A stretch of DNA of 40,172 nt from an uncultured Gammaproteobacteria bacterium. Lineage in GTDB: Bacteria; Pseudomonadota; Gammaproteobacteria; GCA-001735895. Positions within the stretch are counted from its first letter, which is position 1. Each line of letters starts with the position of its first letter. Location: contig CAJXUC010000030.1 in assembly GCA_913061315.1 (NCBI GenBank), positions 1-40,172 on the forward strand, in the 5' to 3' direction. Position numbers and translations under genes: made by a program. Positions 9,316-17,074 of the stretch are shown here, piece after piece. A model generated the notes under the pieces. The model had not been told where the DNA came from, searched no databases, and was given only the letters and a program-made list of their open reading frames with translations.

Positions 9316-9988
9316 GTTACGTGACGACTTAGCATTGGCGAGACTAATGCAGCTGATAAGTCCCTCGTTACCAATCGGCGGATACTCCTATTCACAAGGC
9401 ATTGAGTGGGCAGTTGACGCAGGATGGATCAGCACCGCCGATGATTTGTATGATTGGCTGGAAGGACTGTTAAATACCAATATGTTGTATCTTGAATTAC
9501 CCATATTGTGCCGAATGCTTGATGCCTGGGTAGCGCCAGATTTTGATTGTCTTCGTAATTGGAATGAATATCTAATGGCTAATCGAGAGACAGAGGAACT
9601 GCGCTTGGAAGAAACCAATCGCGCGCGGGCCTTTAAACAATTGTTAGTGTCGCTCATTCCTGAGGCTCGTCAGGTTGATTCAACGTTATGGCGCACGCAG
9701 ACAGCCTGTTACAGTTTTGCTTGTCAACGCTGGAATATTGAATATGATGCAGCGGCTTATGGGTTCCTCTGGAGCTGGCTAGAAAATCTAGTGTTGTCGG
9801 CAGTCAAAATCATTCCTCTTGGCCAAACGGATGGGCAAAAAACAGTTTTCAAACTAGCATCAATCATCCCAATTATTATAAAACAGGCTCGTGATGTTGC
9901 AGAAGATGACATCGGTGCTTCTTCTATGGCACTTGCTATTGCCAGCGCTCAGCACGAAACCCAATACACCCGGCTTTTTCGTTCTTAG
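9305..9988 (+). CDS. ureF: Urease accessory protein UreF
   Basis: UreF works with UreD and UreG in the pre-activation complex. With the start placed at ATG 9305 it is 227 residues and begins MSIELRDDLALARLMQL, then SPSLPIGGYSYSQGIEWAV, the family's diagnostic segment. A longer frame begins at 9245, but its first 20 residues lie inside ureE and are not UreF-like, so the 11-nt overlap start is preferred. Other conserved parts are NRETEELRLEETNRA and the C-terminal SSMALAIASAQHETQYTRLFRS, the usual UreF end. Confidence 0.95.
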   Translation: MSIELRDDLALARLMQLISPSLPIGGYSYSQGIEWAVDAGWISTADDLYDWLEGLLNTNMLYLELPILCRMLDAWVAPDFDCLRNWNEYLMANRETEELRLEETNRARAFKQLLVSLIPEARQVDSTLWRTQTACYSFACQRWNIEYDAAAYGFLWSWLENLVLSAVKIIPLGQTDGQKTVFKLASIIPIIIKQARDVAEDDIGASSMALAIASAQHETQYTRLFRS

Positions 9989-9997
9989 GTAAAAATT

Positions 9998-10606
9998 ATG
10001 TCAAACAAAGCACCCTTAAGAGTGGGTATCGGCGGCCCAGTTGGATCAGGTAAAACTGCATTGCTCGATCGACTCTGCAAAAGTATGCGTGATACCTATC
10101 AAATTGCGGTGGTTACCAATGATATCTATACCCGTGAAGATGCCGAGTTTCTGGTTCGAAGTGGGGCACTTGATGCCGATCGTATTGTCGGTGTCGAGAC
10201 AGGTGGTTGCCCTCATACAGCAATTCGTGAAGATGCGTCTATGAATCTTGCTGCAGTTCAGGATTTAAGCGAACTCCATGGCAACCTTGATGTCGTCTTT
10301 ATTGAAAGTGGCGGCGATAATTTATCGGCCACCTTCAGCCCAGAATTAGCAGACCTGATGATCTACGTTATCGATGTGGCCGAGGGTGAGAAAATCCCCC
10401 GCAAGGGCGGCCCAGGCATAACTCGGTCCGATTTGTTAGTCATTAACAAAATTGATCTCGCACCCTATGTTGGCGCTTCACTGGAAGTGATGGAAACAGA
10501 CACTAAGCGTATGCGTGGCGACAGACCCTATGTCTTTACCAACTTGAAAGACGATACTGGCCTTACTCGAGTGATTGAATTCATCATTGACCAAGGCATG
10601 CTGTGA
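9998..10606 (+). CDS. ureG: Urease accessory GTPase UreG
   Basis: SIMIBI-class GTPase that drives nickel insertion into urease. The protein has 202 residues: P-loop GPVGSGKT (13-20), switch region [11 protein letters not shown], the metal-binding CPH motif at 71-73 ([18 protein letters not shown]), the [14 protein letters not shown] segment, and the guanine-specificity motif [11 protein letters not shown]. It is the last urease gene. The nickel/urea permease genes that sometimes follow (ureJ/hupE, ureI, utp) are absent, which fits with UrtABCDE being the uptake system here. Confidence 0.97.
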   Translation: MSNKAPLRVGIGGPVGSGKTALLDRLCKSMRDTYQIAVVTNDIYTREDAEFLVRSGALDADRIVGVETGGCPHTAIREDASMNLAAVQDLSELHGNLDVVFIESGGDNLSATFSPELADLMIYVIDVAEGEKIPRKGGPGITRSDLLVINKIDLAPYVGASLEVMETDTKRMRGDRPYVFTNLKDDTGLTRVIEFIIDQGML

Positions 10607-10983
10607 CGGATCAAGATAGCGCAAATAATAGAATGTACGGATGAACAGACTAAATACTATCCGACCAAATTACTAGCCAGATCAGTCTGAAATACTGCCG
10701 AAACCTCTGATAGATTTTGCCATTCATCACAATGTCGATTTATTTGGAACTTGCCTCTGTTAGCCAAAGAGCTTAGGTATAAGCCTTTTTAAAAATGTAG
10801 TGGCACCCGTTAGATAATAACAACCTAAAGATGCCCTACTGATTGTGATCGCTAAATAAGCACTGACTTTAGGGACATGAATATCATTTTGATATTAGAT
10901 ATTTTGCTATTGATTAGTGAGAACAAATCCCTTTGATTGCAACAAGCCTATATAATGCGTCAACTTTTTTAGCTAGGTATGAA
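10607..10983 (+). other. Intergenic stretch after the urease genes
   Basis: 377 bases without a supported gene. A weak terminator-like hairpin, GCTTA-GGTA-TAAGC (10771-10784), is followed by CTTTTT. A good -10 hexamer, TATAAT, lies at 10951-10956, but I see no -35 element at proper spacing. If used, it would start transcription just before the downstream ATG at 10984. Confidence 0.4.
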
Positions 10984-12570
10984 ATGTCTATAAAGCTTCA
11001 TTCGATAAACCCCGAAATTGTTGATGGTGAAAATACCGCTGTCGCGTTGGATTGTATTTATTCGATCAAGGGTCATGATTTAGTCAACGCAATAGAGCAG
11101 ATCAAACAGGTTCATCGACCTGATTTTTGTCTACTGCCATTATCGTCGGTCTCTGGTGGTGGTGGCGTATTTCAAGTCGAAAAGCCGGAAGATAAACAAG
11201 TCATTGGCATCCAGCTGTGCACCACTAGCGCGCCTCAAGTCGCACGTTCTAGTCAAGTTGACATTACTACAGTCGGGCTAGATGACATTATCATCGATGA
11301 ACAACAACACAAAATCTACGCCGGCAGTGCAGTCACTCTGGCACAACTCAATGAGGTATTAAGCAACGAACTCGGTAGACAATTTAAAGTCCTAGGCGCC
11401 GATTTAACCAGTTATACCTATGCCCAAGTGGGCGCCACTTTTATGACTGGAGGTATGGGGCCTCAACGACGTTACTTTAGCGATAGCGTGATAGAAGTAT
11501 CGCTACATAATGGTGATTATTTACTTAGTATCGATGGTGACAAGCTAAACAATTATGCAGGCACTTACGGTTGGACTGGGATAGTGTCGGCAGTTTGCTG
11601 CACCTATGTTGAGCTGCCAGCCGTTGAAATTGCATTTGCAATTCCGGTTAATAATTCACCCGTCGAGCTATCTCGACTACTCCAGCATTTATCATCATTT
11701 TGTTACCTAAAGATCGATAATGGAAAAGTATTCTCAAACGATGGCGGCACCAATTTGATATTGGGCCTTGAGCATATCACCATCGATGCCATGCAACCGT
11801 TTGTAGCCAGTGGCGATAATGCACTCACGACACGCGCTAAACAATTGCAAGCAAACTGCCGAGCTGCTAATGCAGACGGTCTAATTTTTGTTAATGGCTA
11901 TAGTCACTTACCTGTTGATGAATTTTTATTTGAGCTGGTCGATGATATTGATGCAGACGAATTGACCATTGCCAGCATTGCACTTGATCACACTGAAATA
12001 TTCAAAGACCCGGATCAAATGCGAGCGGTGCGCGAAGGTGTCCCATTTGCAGCTCGCACTCAAGCACCTAAGGGACGTTTTATTTTTAAATATCACACTG
12101 ACATTAACATTAGGCTCAATCAAGACTGCGTCGCTGACGCGATGGATCAACTTTGGCGAGCCAATCAAAATTACGTTAAATCAGTTGATCAGTACATCAA
12201 GTCTCATACCGAACTCACGGGTCAGATTATTGTTTATGGGCATCTCAATCCTTGTGGTGTTGATCCTCATAACCGTATCACACTCGCCAGTGACGATGCT
12301 GAGGCTTATCAACAAGCAATTGTCGACATTCATAGCCTTCGAGATGAATTTGTTTGCACCCTGAGAACCCTTTGTGATGACTCGGGCAGCAGCTTCATCG
12401 GAGGTGAAAAAAGTGCTGGGTCGGAATATTCGTTGTTTTCTGCTTTTGGTAGTCCAGAGTTATCGCCCCCCCTGTTGGCAGCTAAATTTAAGCGTCAATT
12501 TCAGACTATAAAGGAATCTTCTGCTCTATTTAGCTGGCGAGCAATCAAGCCATATTCAAGCACAAACTAG
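10984..12570 (+). CDS. FAD-linked oxidoreductase (PCMH-type, GlcD/D-lactate dehydrogenase-like)
   Basis: Predicted flavoprotein oxidising a 2-hydroxy acid or related substrate; the substrate cannot be read from the sequence. It has 528 residues from ATG 10984, preceded by AGGT at good spacing. A TTG 51 bases earlier is also in frame but lies upstream of a likely -10 box. The FAD-binding region shows LPLSSVSGGGG (about 51-61), YAGSAVTLAQLNEVL and GADLTSYTYAQVGATFMTGGMGPQ (about 138-160). The C-terminal half ends in GHLNPCGVDPHNR, which corresponds to the GHxGDGNxH region of GlcD-type enzymes. It has no signal peptide. It lies just upstream of a permease gene on the same strand, so the two may handle the same organic acid (inference). 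Confidence 0.75.
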   Translation: MSIKLHSINPEIVDGENTAVALDCIYSIKGHDLVNAIEQIKQVHRPDFCLLPLSSVSGGGGVFQVEKPEDKQVIGIQLCTTSAPQVARSSQVDITTVGLDDIIIDEQQHKIYAGSAVTLAQLNEVLSNELGRQFKVLGADLTSYTYAQVGATFMTGGMGPQRRYFSDSVIEVSLHNGDYLLSIDGDKLNNYAGTYGWTGIVSAVCCTYVELPAVEIAFAIPVNNSPVELSRLLQHLSSFCYLKIDNGKVFSNDGGTNLILGLEHITIDAMQPFVASGDNALTTRAKQLQANCRAANADGLIFVNGYSHLPVDEFLFELVDDIDADELTIASIALDHTEIFKDPDQMRAVREGVPFAARTQAPKGRFIFKYHTDINIRLNQDCVADAMDQLWRANQNYVKSVDQYIKSHTELTGQIIVYGHLNPCGVDPHNRITLASDDAEAYQQAIVDIHSLRDEFVCTLRTLCDDSGSSFIGGEKSAGSEYSLFSAFGSPELSPPLLAAKFKRQFQTIKESSALFSWRAIKPYSSTN

Positions 12571-12609
12571 TTTTTGTTAACGCTAACAGCTAACTTAAAG
12601 GACGATTAA

Positions 12610-13539
12610 TTGATCACTACGCTCAGCGCCATAGCACCGATTTTTCTTATCATAGCGCTGGGACATTTAATGTTTCGGACTCGAGTGGCCGGTGAGCAGG
12701 TCTGGTCAGCGATAGAGCACATGTGCTTCTATTTACTACTTCCTTTTCTCATCGTTCGTACTTTAAGTCGAGCTAACTTAAACAGTGTTCCTGTGCTCGA
12801 CTTCATGCTGGTATTAATATCGGCTATTGCAGGCATGTCTTTTCTACTGATTTTAATGCATCACCTACTAAGATCTCGATACCCCAATAGCGGCCCCACT
12901 TTTAGCAGCTTATTCCAAGGCGCAACGCGGTTTCATGGTTTTGTTGCGCTGGCTATTATTGGGCCACTTTACGGTGATCCTGGTATTACACTGGCGGCAC
13001 TGGCCCTAGCCATTATGGTGCCAGTGCTTAATATCGCTAATGTGATTGTGCTGACAATTTATGGCAGCAACAGCAGCGTTGCCAATGGTCGACAAATATT
13101 ATTTCGCATTATCACCAACCCGCTGATTATCGCTTGTGGCGTTGGACTGGCTCTAAACTGGACTGGCATGCCAGATATCCTTTTTAATACTATCGACATC
13201 ATTGGTAACGGTGCTTTGGGGCTAACGTTACTGGCTGTCGGTGCTGGGTTGAGACTGGATCTAATTAGCGGAGATAAACTGTTAGTCACTGTTGGCGTTT
13301 TAATTCGTCTAATCGGTATGCCGCTGATGGTTATCGGCATAGCCTCGTTAGTTGGGTTAGAAGGTTTACCTCGCACAGTCGCTATTATTGCTGGTGCAGT
13401 ACCCACCGCTGCATCGGCCTATGTGATGGCGCGCAAAATGGGCGGCAATGCCGAATTGATGTCCAACATTCTCACTTTTCAAGTGATCGTATCGTTCGTG
13501 ACACTTCCTTTATTTATTTATATTGCAGAGCAATATTAG
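12610..13539 (+). CDS. AEC family transporter (auxin efflux carrier-like permease)
   Basis: Inner-membrane permease of 309 residues with about 10 hydrophobic segments. Family features include the N-terminal IAPIFLIIALGHLMFRTR, the mid region GATRFHGFVALAIIGPLYGDPG, and the second-half repeat RIITNPLIIACGVGLALNWTG with a closing AIIAGAVPTAASAYVMARKMGG. Bacterial AEC members move dicarboxylates such as malonate or malate, or other organic acids. The start is TTG 12610 with AAAGGA 8 bases upstream; no ATG is better placed. It lies 39 bases after the flavoprotein gene, so co-transcription is likely. Confidence 0.85.
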   Translation: MITTLSAIAPIFLIIALGHLMFRTRVAGEQVWSAIEHMCFYLLLPFLIVRTLSRANLNSVPVLDFMLVLISAIAGMSFLLILMHHLLRSRYPNSGPTFSSLFQGATRFHGFVALAIIGPLYGDPGITLAALALAIMVPVLNIANVIVLTIYGSNSSVANGRQILFRIITNPLIIACGVGLALNWTGMPDILFNTIDIIGNGALGLTLLAVGAGLRLDLISGDKLLVTVGVLIRLIGMPLMVIGIASLVGLEGLPRTVAIIAGAVPTAASAYVMARKMGGNAELMSNILTFQVIVSFVTLPLFIYIAEQY

Positions 13540-13568
13540 TTATTTACCGCATCAATCAAGCAATAGCG

Positions 13569-14675
13569 CTAGTCGGCCGATGGTACAAGAACAAAGTTAC
13601 CAAAATGGTTTTTTTCTAAAAACAGTTGCTGTGCCTGAGCCATATCTTTTAAATCAAACGTCCCTGCAACTAATGGCTTAATCTCACCTCTTTCTATGTA
13701 TGAAATTAAATTTGGGAACACGGCTTCATCCCAAGCAGTGCAACCAATAAGGTTCAAATCTTTTAGATAAAAATGACGCATGTCTAGCGCCACCAGTGGC
13801 CCAGCAATGGCACCAGAAGAAGCGTATCGGCCACCCGGTTTCAACACTTTTAATATTGACCCAAAACCCTCACCTGCCACATTGTCAAATGCTACATCGA
13901 CCGAACGATCACCTAACAGCTGAGTTAAATTTGACCCTCTTTCAAGTATTTGGTCGACACCCAATTGTTGCAAATGATCAAACTTCGAAGCACTCGATAA
14001 TGCAATAACTTTAGCGCCACGGCGCTTAACCAATTGTACCACCGCGGACCCAACGCCACCCGAAGCACCGGTAACTAGTACCGTATCGGCACTAGTAACG
14101 CTGGCACGGTGAACCATGTTCTCTGCTGTGCCGTAGGCACAGGGAATAGTGGCTAATTCGACATCACTCCAGTCACAATCAATTTTAAAAACTTCACTGG
14201 CAGGCACCACAACATATTGTGCAAATGCGCCGTCAAAGTCTGAACCCATCCATCGGTTTTCAAACGAATCAAATCCATTGGATCGCATGCAGGCTCGAAC
14301 TAAAACACGACAACCTATTAAAGAGTCAAACTGATTGGAACTTGTTTTTACTACTCGACCACAACAATCAGTGCCCTGAATGAAAGGAAAAGGGGTTAGC
14401 TCATTCCACCCCCCATCGGCTATATCATCCACTTCATGATCCGATGCTTGTTCAGTGCTGGTGGTTACTGAATCTGAATACCAGCCGAGTCGAGTATTAA
14501 TTTCAGTATTGTTAACACCCGCTGCGAGCACTTCGATTAATACCTCACCCGCGTTAAGTTTCGGCATTGGTACATCTTTGTATTCCAGTCGTTCGTAGCC
14601 ACCAACACCCGTTGTTACCACCGCCTTCATAGCTTGAAGAGTGCTAGTAATATCAAATCGTTGATTATTATTCAC
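13569..14675 (-). CDS. Medium-chain dehydrogenase/reductase (quinone oxidoreductase-like)
   Basis: NAD(P)-dependent oxidoreductase of the MDR superfamily, 368 residues. The N-terminal GroES-like domain has YKDVPMPKLNAGEVLIEV and GVNNTEINTRLG. The Rossmann fold has the GASGGVGSAVVQL motif near residue 200, and the C-terminus reads FLEKNHFGNFVLVP. The catalytic-zinc ligand pattern of alcohol dehydrogenases (GVCHTD, GHE) is absent, so this is likely a zinc-free member. An acidic insertion (residues about 75-92, EQASDHEVDDIADGG) precedes the substrate loop. The start is GTG 14675 with AAGGA 7 bases upstream; a shorter start at Met16 is possible. It is transcribed convergently with the AEC gene and divergently from the TPR gene. 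Confidence 0.85.
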   Translation of the reverse strand: MNNNQRFDITSTLQAMKAVVTTGVGGYERLEYKDVPMPKLNAGEVLIEVLAAGVNNTEINTRLGWYSDSVTTSTEQASDHEVDDIADGGWNELTPFPFIQGTDCCGRVVKTSSNQFDSLIGCRVLVRACMRSNGFDSFENRWMGSDFDGAFAQYVVVPASEVFKIDCDWSDVELATIPCAYGTAENMVHRASVTSADTVLVTGASGGVGSAVVQLVKRRGAKVIALSSASKFDHLQQLGVDQILERGSNLTQLLGDRSVDVAFDNVAGEGFGSILKVLKPGGRYASSGAIAGPLVALDMRHFYLKDLNLIGCTAWDEAVFPNLISYIERGEIKPLVAGTFDLKDMAQAQQLFLEKNHFGNFVLVPSAD

Positions 14676-14815
14676 TTGAGTTTCCTTAAAGTATGTGAGC
14701 CGAGTGGTTGACTGACTTGTCGCTTAACACGATAGATTTGAAGTTAACTAAACGCAACAGATACATGGATATAAACCACAGTATTGTTCAATTTTTTTAA
14801 TATACTCAATGATTA

Positions 14816-16516
14816 ATGATTAAACGATCAACCGACATGGCACGTTATTTCGATCTTGGTAGTCATAGCTTTCTGATCTCAACATCATCAGATATGTCAC
14901 AACGTTGGTTCGATCGCGGGCTGGCCTGGTGTTATGGCTTTAATCATGAAGAGGCCATTCGCTGTTTTCAAAATAGCATCACTGAAGACCCTACCTGTGC
15001 CATGGGTTATTGGGGTATTGCATACGCCAAGGGTCCTTTTTACAACAAACCTTGGGGTTATTATAGCCAACTTGAGCGAGGGCCAGCAATCATAACCTGT
15101 CATGAAGCCTGCCATAAAGCACTTCAACTGAGTTATAACCATACCCCACTTGAACAAAAGCTCATTAAGGCCTTGGAACAGAAATTCCCGAATGATCCTT
15201 CCGCTACGATCGAAGTCCTCGAACAAGCGGAACACCGTTATGCATTAAACATGCGCGCTGTGTTGGAGGAGTTTCCACAACATTTAGATATCATTACGCT
15301 AACTGCTGAAGCATTGATGAACCTCAATCGTTGGCAACTTTGGAACATTAAAAAAGGGTCGCACACGCCAGGTGCGCACACCGGCGAAGTGTACCAAATT
15401 TTAGAACACGGTCTTGCTCTGTCTAAACAACAACATCCAGGTATTTTGCATCTGTATATTCACGCTGTGGAAATGTCGCCAACACCGGAAGATGCGTTAG
15501 AAGTCGCTGATCAGTTACGCAGTATAAAAATCGACAGTGGACATCTGACTCACATGTCGACTCATATCGACATGCTCTGCGGCCATTATAAACAAGCGGT
15601 TGAATCAAATAATCGGGCGATTGAACTTGATTTGGCATACCTCGCACTTCGCGGTAAAGAGGAATTTTACCTTATATCATGCTTGCATAATTACCATATG
15701 AAAATGTCAGCAGCTATGTTTCTAGGACAGTTTACAACAGCGATGGAAGCCGCCCAAAGCGCCAGAGCCATTATCAATCCAGACTTATTCCAAGGAGACA
15801 AGCGCTATCTGGCGACTACCCTCGAGGGCTATTATTCTGCCAGCGTGCATGTACTCATTCGATTTGGTCGTTGGCAAGCCATTGTTGACGAAGACTTGCC
15901 TGATGCAACATCTAGCCTCAATTCTGATACGGACAGCCTCTACCAAGTCACAACAACACTACTCTATTATGCCAAAGCCATTGCTCACGCCGCACTGGGT
16001 AATCATGCCGATGCCGATCTTCAGCGGCTAAAATTTGAACTGCTAAGTGCGAGTATGCCCGACTGGCATATGATGGCCAACAATCCAACTCAAAATATAC
16101 TCGCGGTTGCAAGGGCGATGATGAACGGCGAAGTCGAATACCATGCCGGTAACCATGCATTGGGGTTTGACTTTTTAAGACAGGCATCTCGGTTATCTGA
16201 CGAACTCGAGTACTCTGAACCTTGGCCCTGGATGCATCCACCCCGCCATGCGCTGGGTGCATTGCTATTAGAGCAAGGCCACGTCAGCGAGGCGACCGAA
16301 CACTATCGAGATGATTTAGGTATCGGAAACAATCTGCCTAGATGCCTTCAACACCCAAACAATATTTGGGCATTACACGGCTATGTCGAGTGCTTAACAA
16401 GGCAAGGCCTATCTGCCGAGGTAGAACACTATCAAGCGCAACTGAATCGGGCTGTCTCAGAAGCTGATTCTGATATTCAATCGTCCTGTTGCTGCCGACC
16501 AATGACGGTCGGTTAA
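14816..16516 (+). CDS. TPR-repeat protein of unknown function
   Basis: Cytoplasmic tetratricopeptide-repeat protein of 566 residues with no signal peptide. The opening WFDRGLAWCYGFNHEEAIRC, then GYWGIAYAKGPFYNKPWG, matches a conserved family of uncharacterised TPR proteins found in many bacteria. Helical repeats run through most of the length. An alternative start at ATG 14837 (MARYFDLGSHSFL) may be the true one, because the family homology seems to begin there. The C-terminus ends in an unusual cysteine cluster, SSCCCRPM. It is divergent from the MDR gene; a TTGACT at 14708-14713 is a possible -35 element. No function can be assigned. Confidence 0.8.
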   Translation: MIKRSTDMARYFDLGSHSFLISTSSDMSQRWFDRGLAWCYGFNHEEAIRCFQNSITEDPTCAMGYWGIAYAKGPFYNKPWGYYSQLERGPAIITCHEACHKALQLSYNHTPLEQKLIKALEQKFPNDPSATIEVLEQAEHRYALNMRAVLEEFPQHLDIITLTAEALMNLNRWQLWNIKKGSHTPGAHTGEVYQILEHGLALSKQQHPGILHLYIHAVEMSPTPEDALEVADQLRSIKIDSGHLTHMSTHIDMLCGHYKQAVESNNRAIELDLAYLALRGKEEFYLISCLHNYHMKMSAAMFLGQFTTAMEAAQSARAIINPDLFQGDKRYLATTLEGYYSASVHVLIRFGRWQAIVDEDLPDATSSLNSDTDSLYQVTTTLLYYAKAIAHAALGNHADADLQRLKFELLSASMPDWHMMANNPTQNILAVARAMMNGEVEYHAGNHALGFDFLRQASRLSDELEYSEPWPWMHPPRHALGALLLEQGHVSEATEHYRDDLGIGNNLPRCLQHPNNIWALHGYVECLTRQGLSAEVEHYQAQLNRAVSEADSDIQSSCCCRPMTVG

Positions 16517-16650
16517 TCAACAAAAGTAAATGACCGTTTGAGTCCGTTTTATTCACACCAGACGCTTTAGCTGACGCTACCAGGAAGCAAAATGGCGATC
16601 GCATAAACGTCCTACTGGATTAAACCGTAAAGCCTCTTTATACTCGCTTT

Positions 16651-16669
16651 ATTGAACCGTCTGTTCAAT
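16651..16669. promoter_or_regulatory. Perfect inverted repeat, possible operator
   Basis: ATTGAAC-CGTCT-GTTCAAT is a perfect 7-bp palindrome with a 5-base spacer. It is placed 7 bases after a -10-like TATACT (16639-16644) and 28 bases before the ATG at 16698. The form resembles TetR-family operators. No TetR gene is in the window, so the regulator is unknown. Confidence 0.4.
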
Positions 16670-16697
16670 TCAAGCATCATCTTCAGGAACTGACAAC

Positions 16698-16994
16698 ATG
16701 CCCAAATTAACCACTGTTTTCTGGCGCGATATACCTGCACAGGTCATTGCAAAGGAACGTCGTGAAAATGCCAAAATCGTATTAACCGAACGTTTCGCTA
16801 TTGCCATCGACAAAGCGGCTATGCGTGCAAAAATGGCCGGCACTGATGCCTATCTAGAACAATGGCGTCAAGTTATATCAAAATGTGGTCCTGATTTACA
16901 AGCCGCTGCTGATGCCGCTGCTGCTAAGCTCGAGCTAGACTATGACAATGATAGATTAGCGCTTATGGTTAAAAGTGGTGGCGTTGACGAATAG
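16698..16994 (+). CDS. Small 'virulence factor' family protein
   Basis: 98-residue cytoplasmic protein. The opening TTVFWRDIPAQVIAKERREN, then KIVLTERFAIAIDKAAMRAKMAGTD, and YLEQWR correspond to the short family usually annotated as 'virulence factor' (Pfam Virulence_fact, from memory). Its biochemical role is not established, and the name is historical. The ribosome binding site is AGGAA about 9 bases before the ATG. A perfect inverted repeat lies just upstream, suggesting its own regulation. The gene precedes uup by 80 bases. Confidence 0.7.
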   Translation: MPKLTTVFWRDIPAQVIAKERRENAKIVLTERFAIAIDKAAMRAKMAGTDAYLEQWRQVISKCGPDLQAAADAAAAKLELDYDNDRLALMVKSGGVDE

Positions 16995-17074
16995 TCGCGT
17001 CCACCATTGCCTATATCAGCTACCTAAATACGTAGTGACCTGGTCCAACAATTTTTAGCCAACCAAAAAAACTC

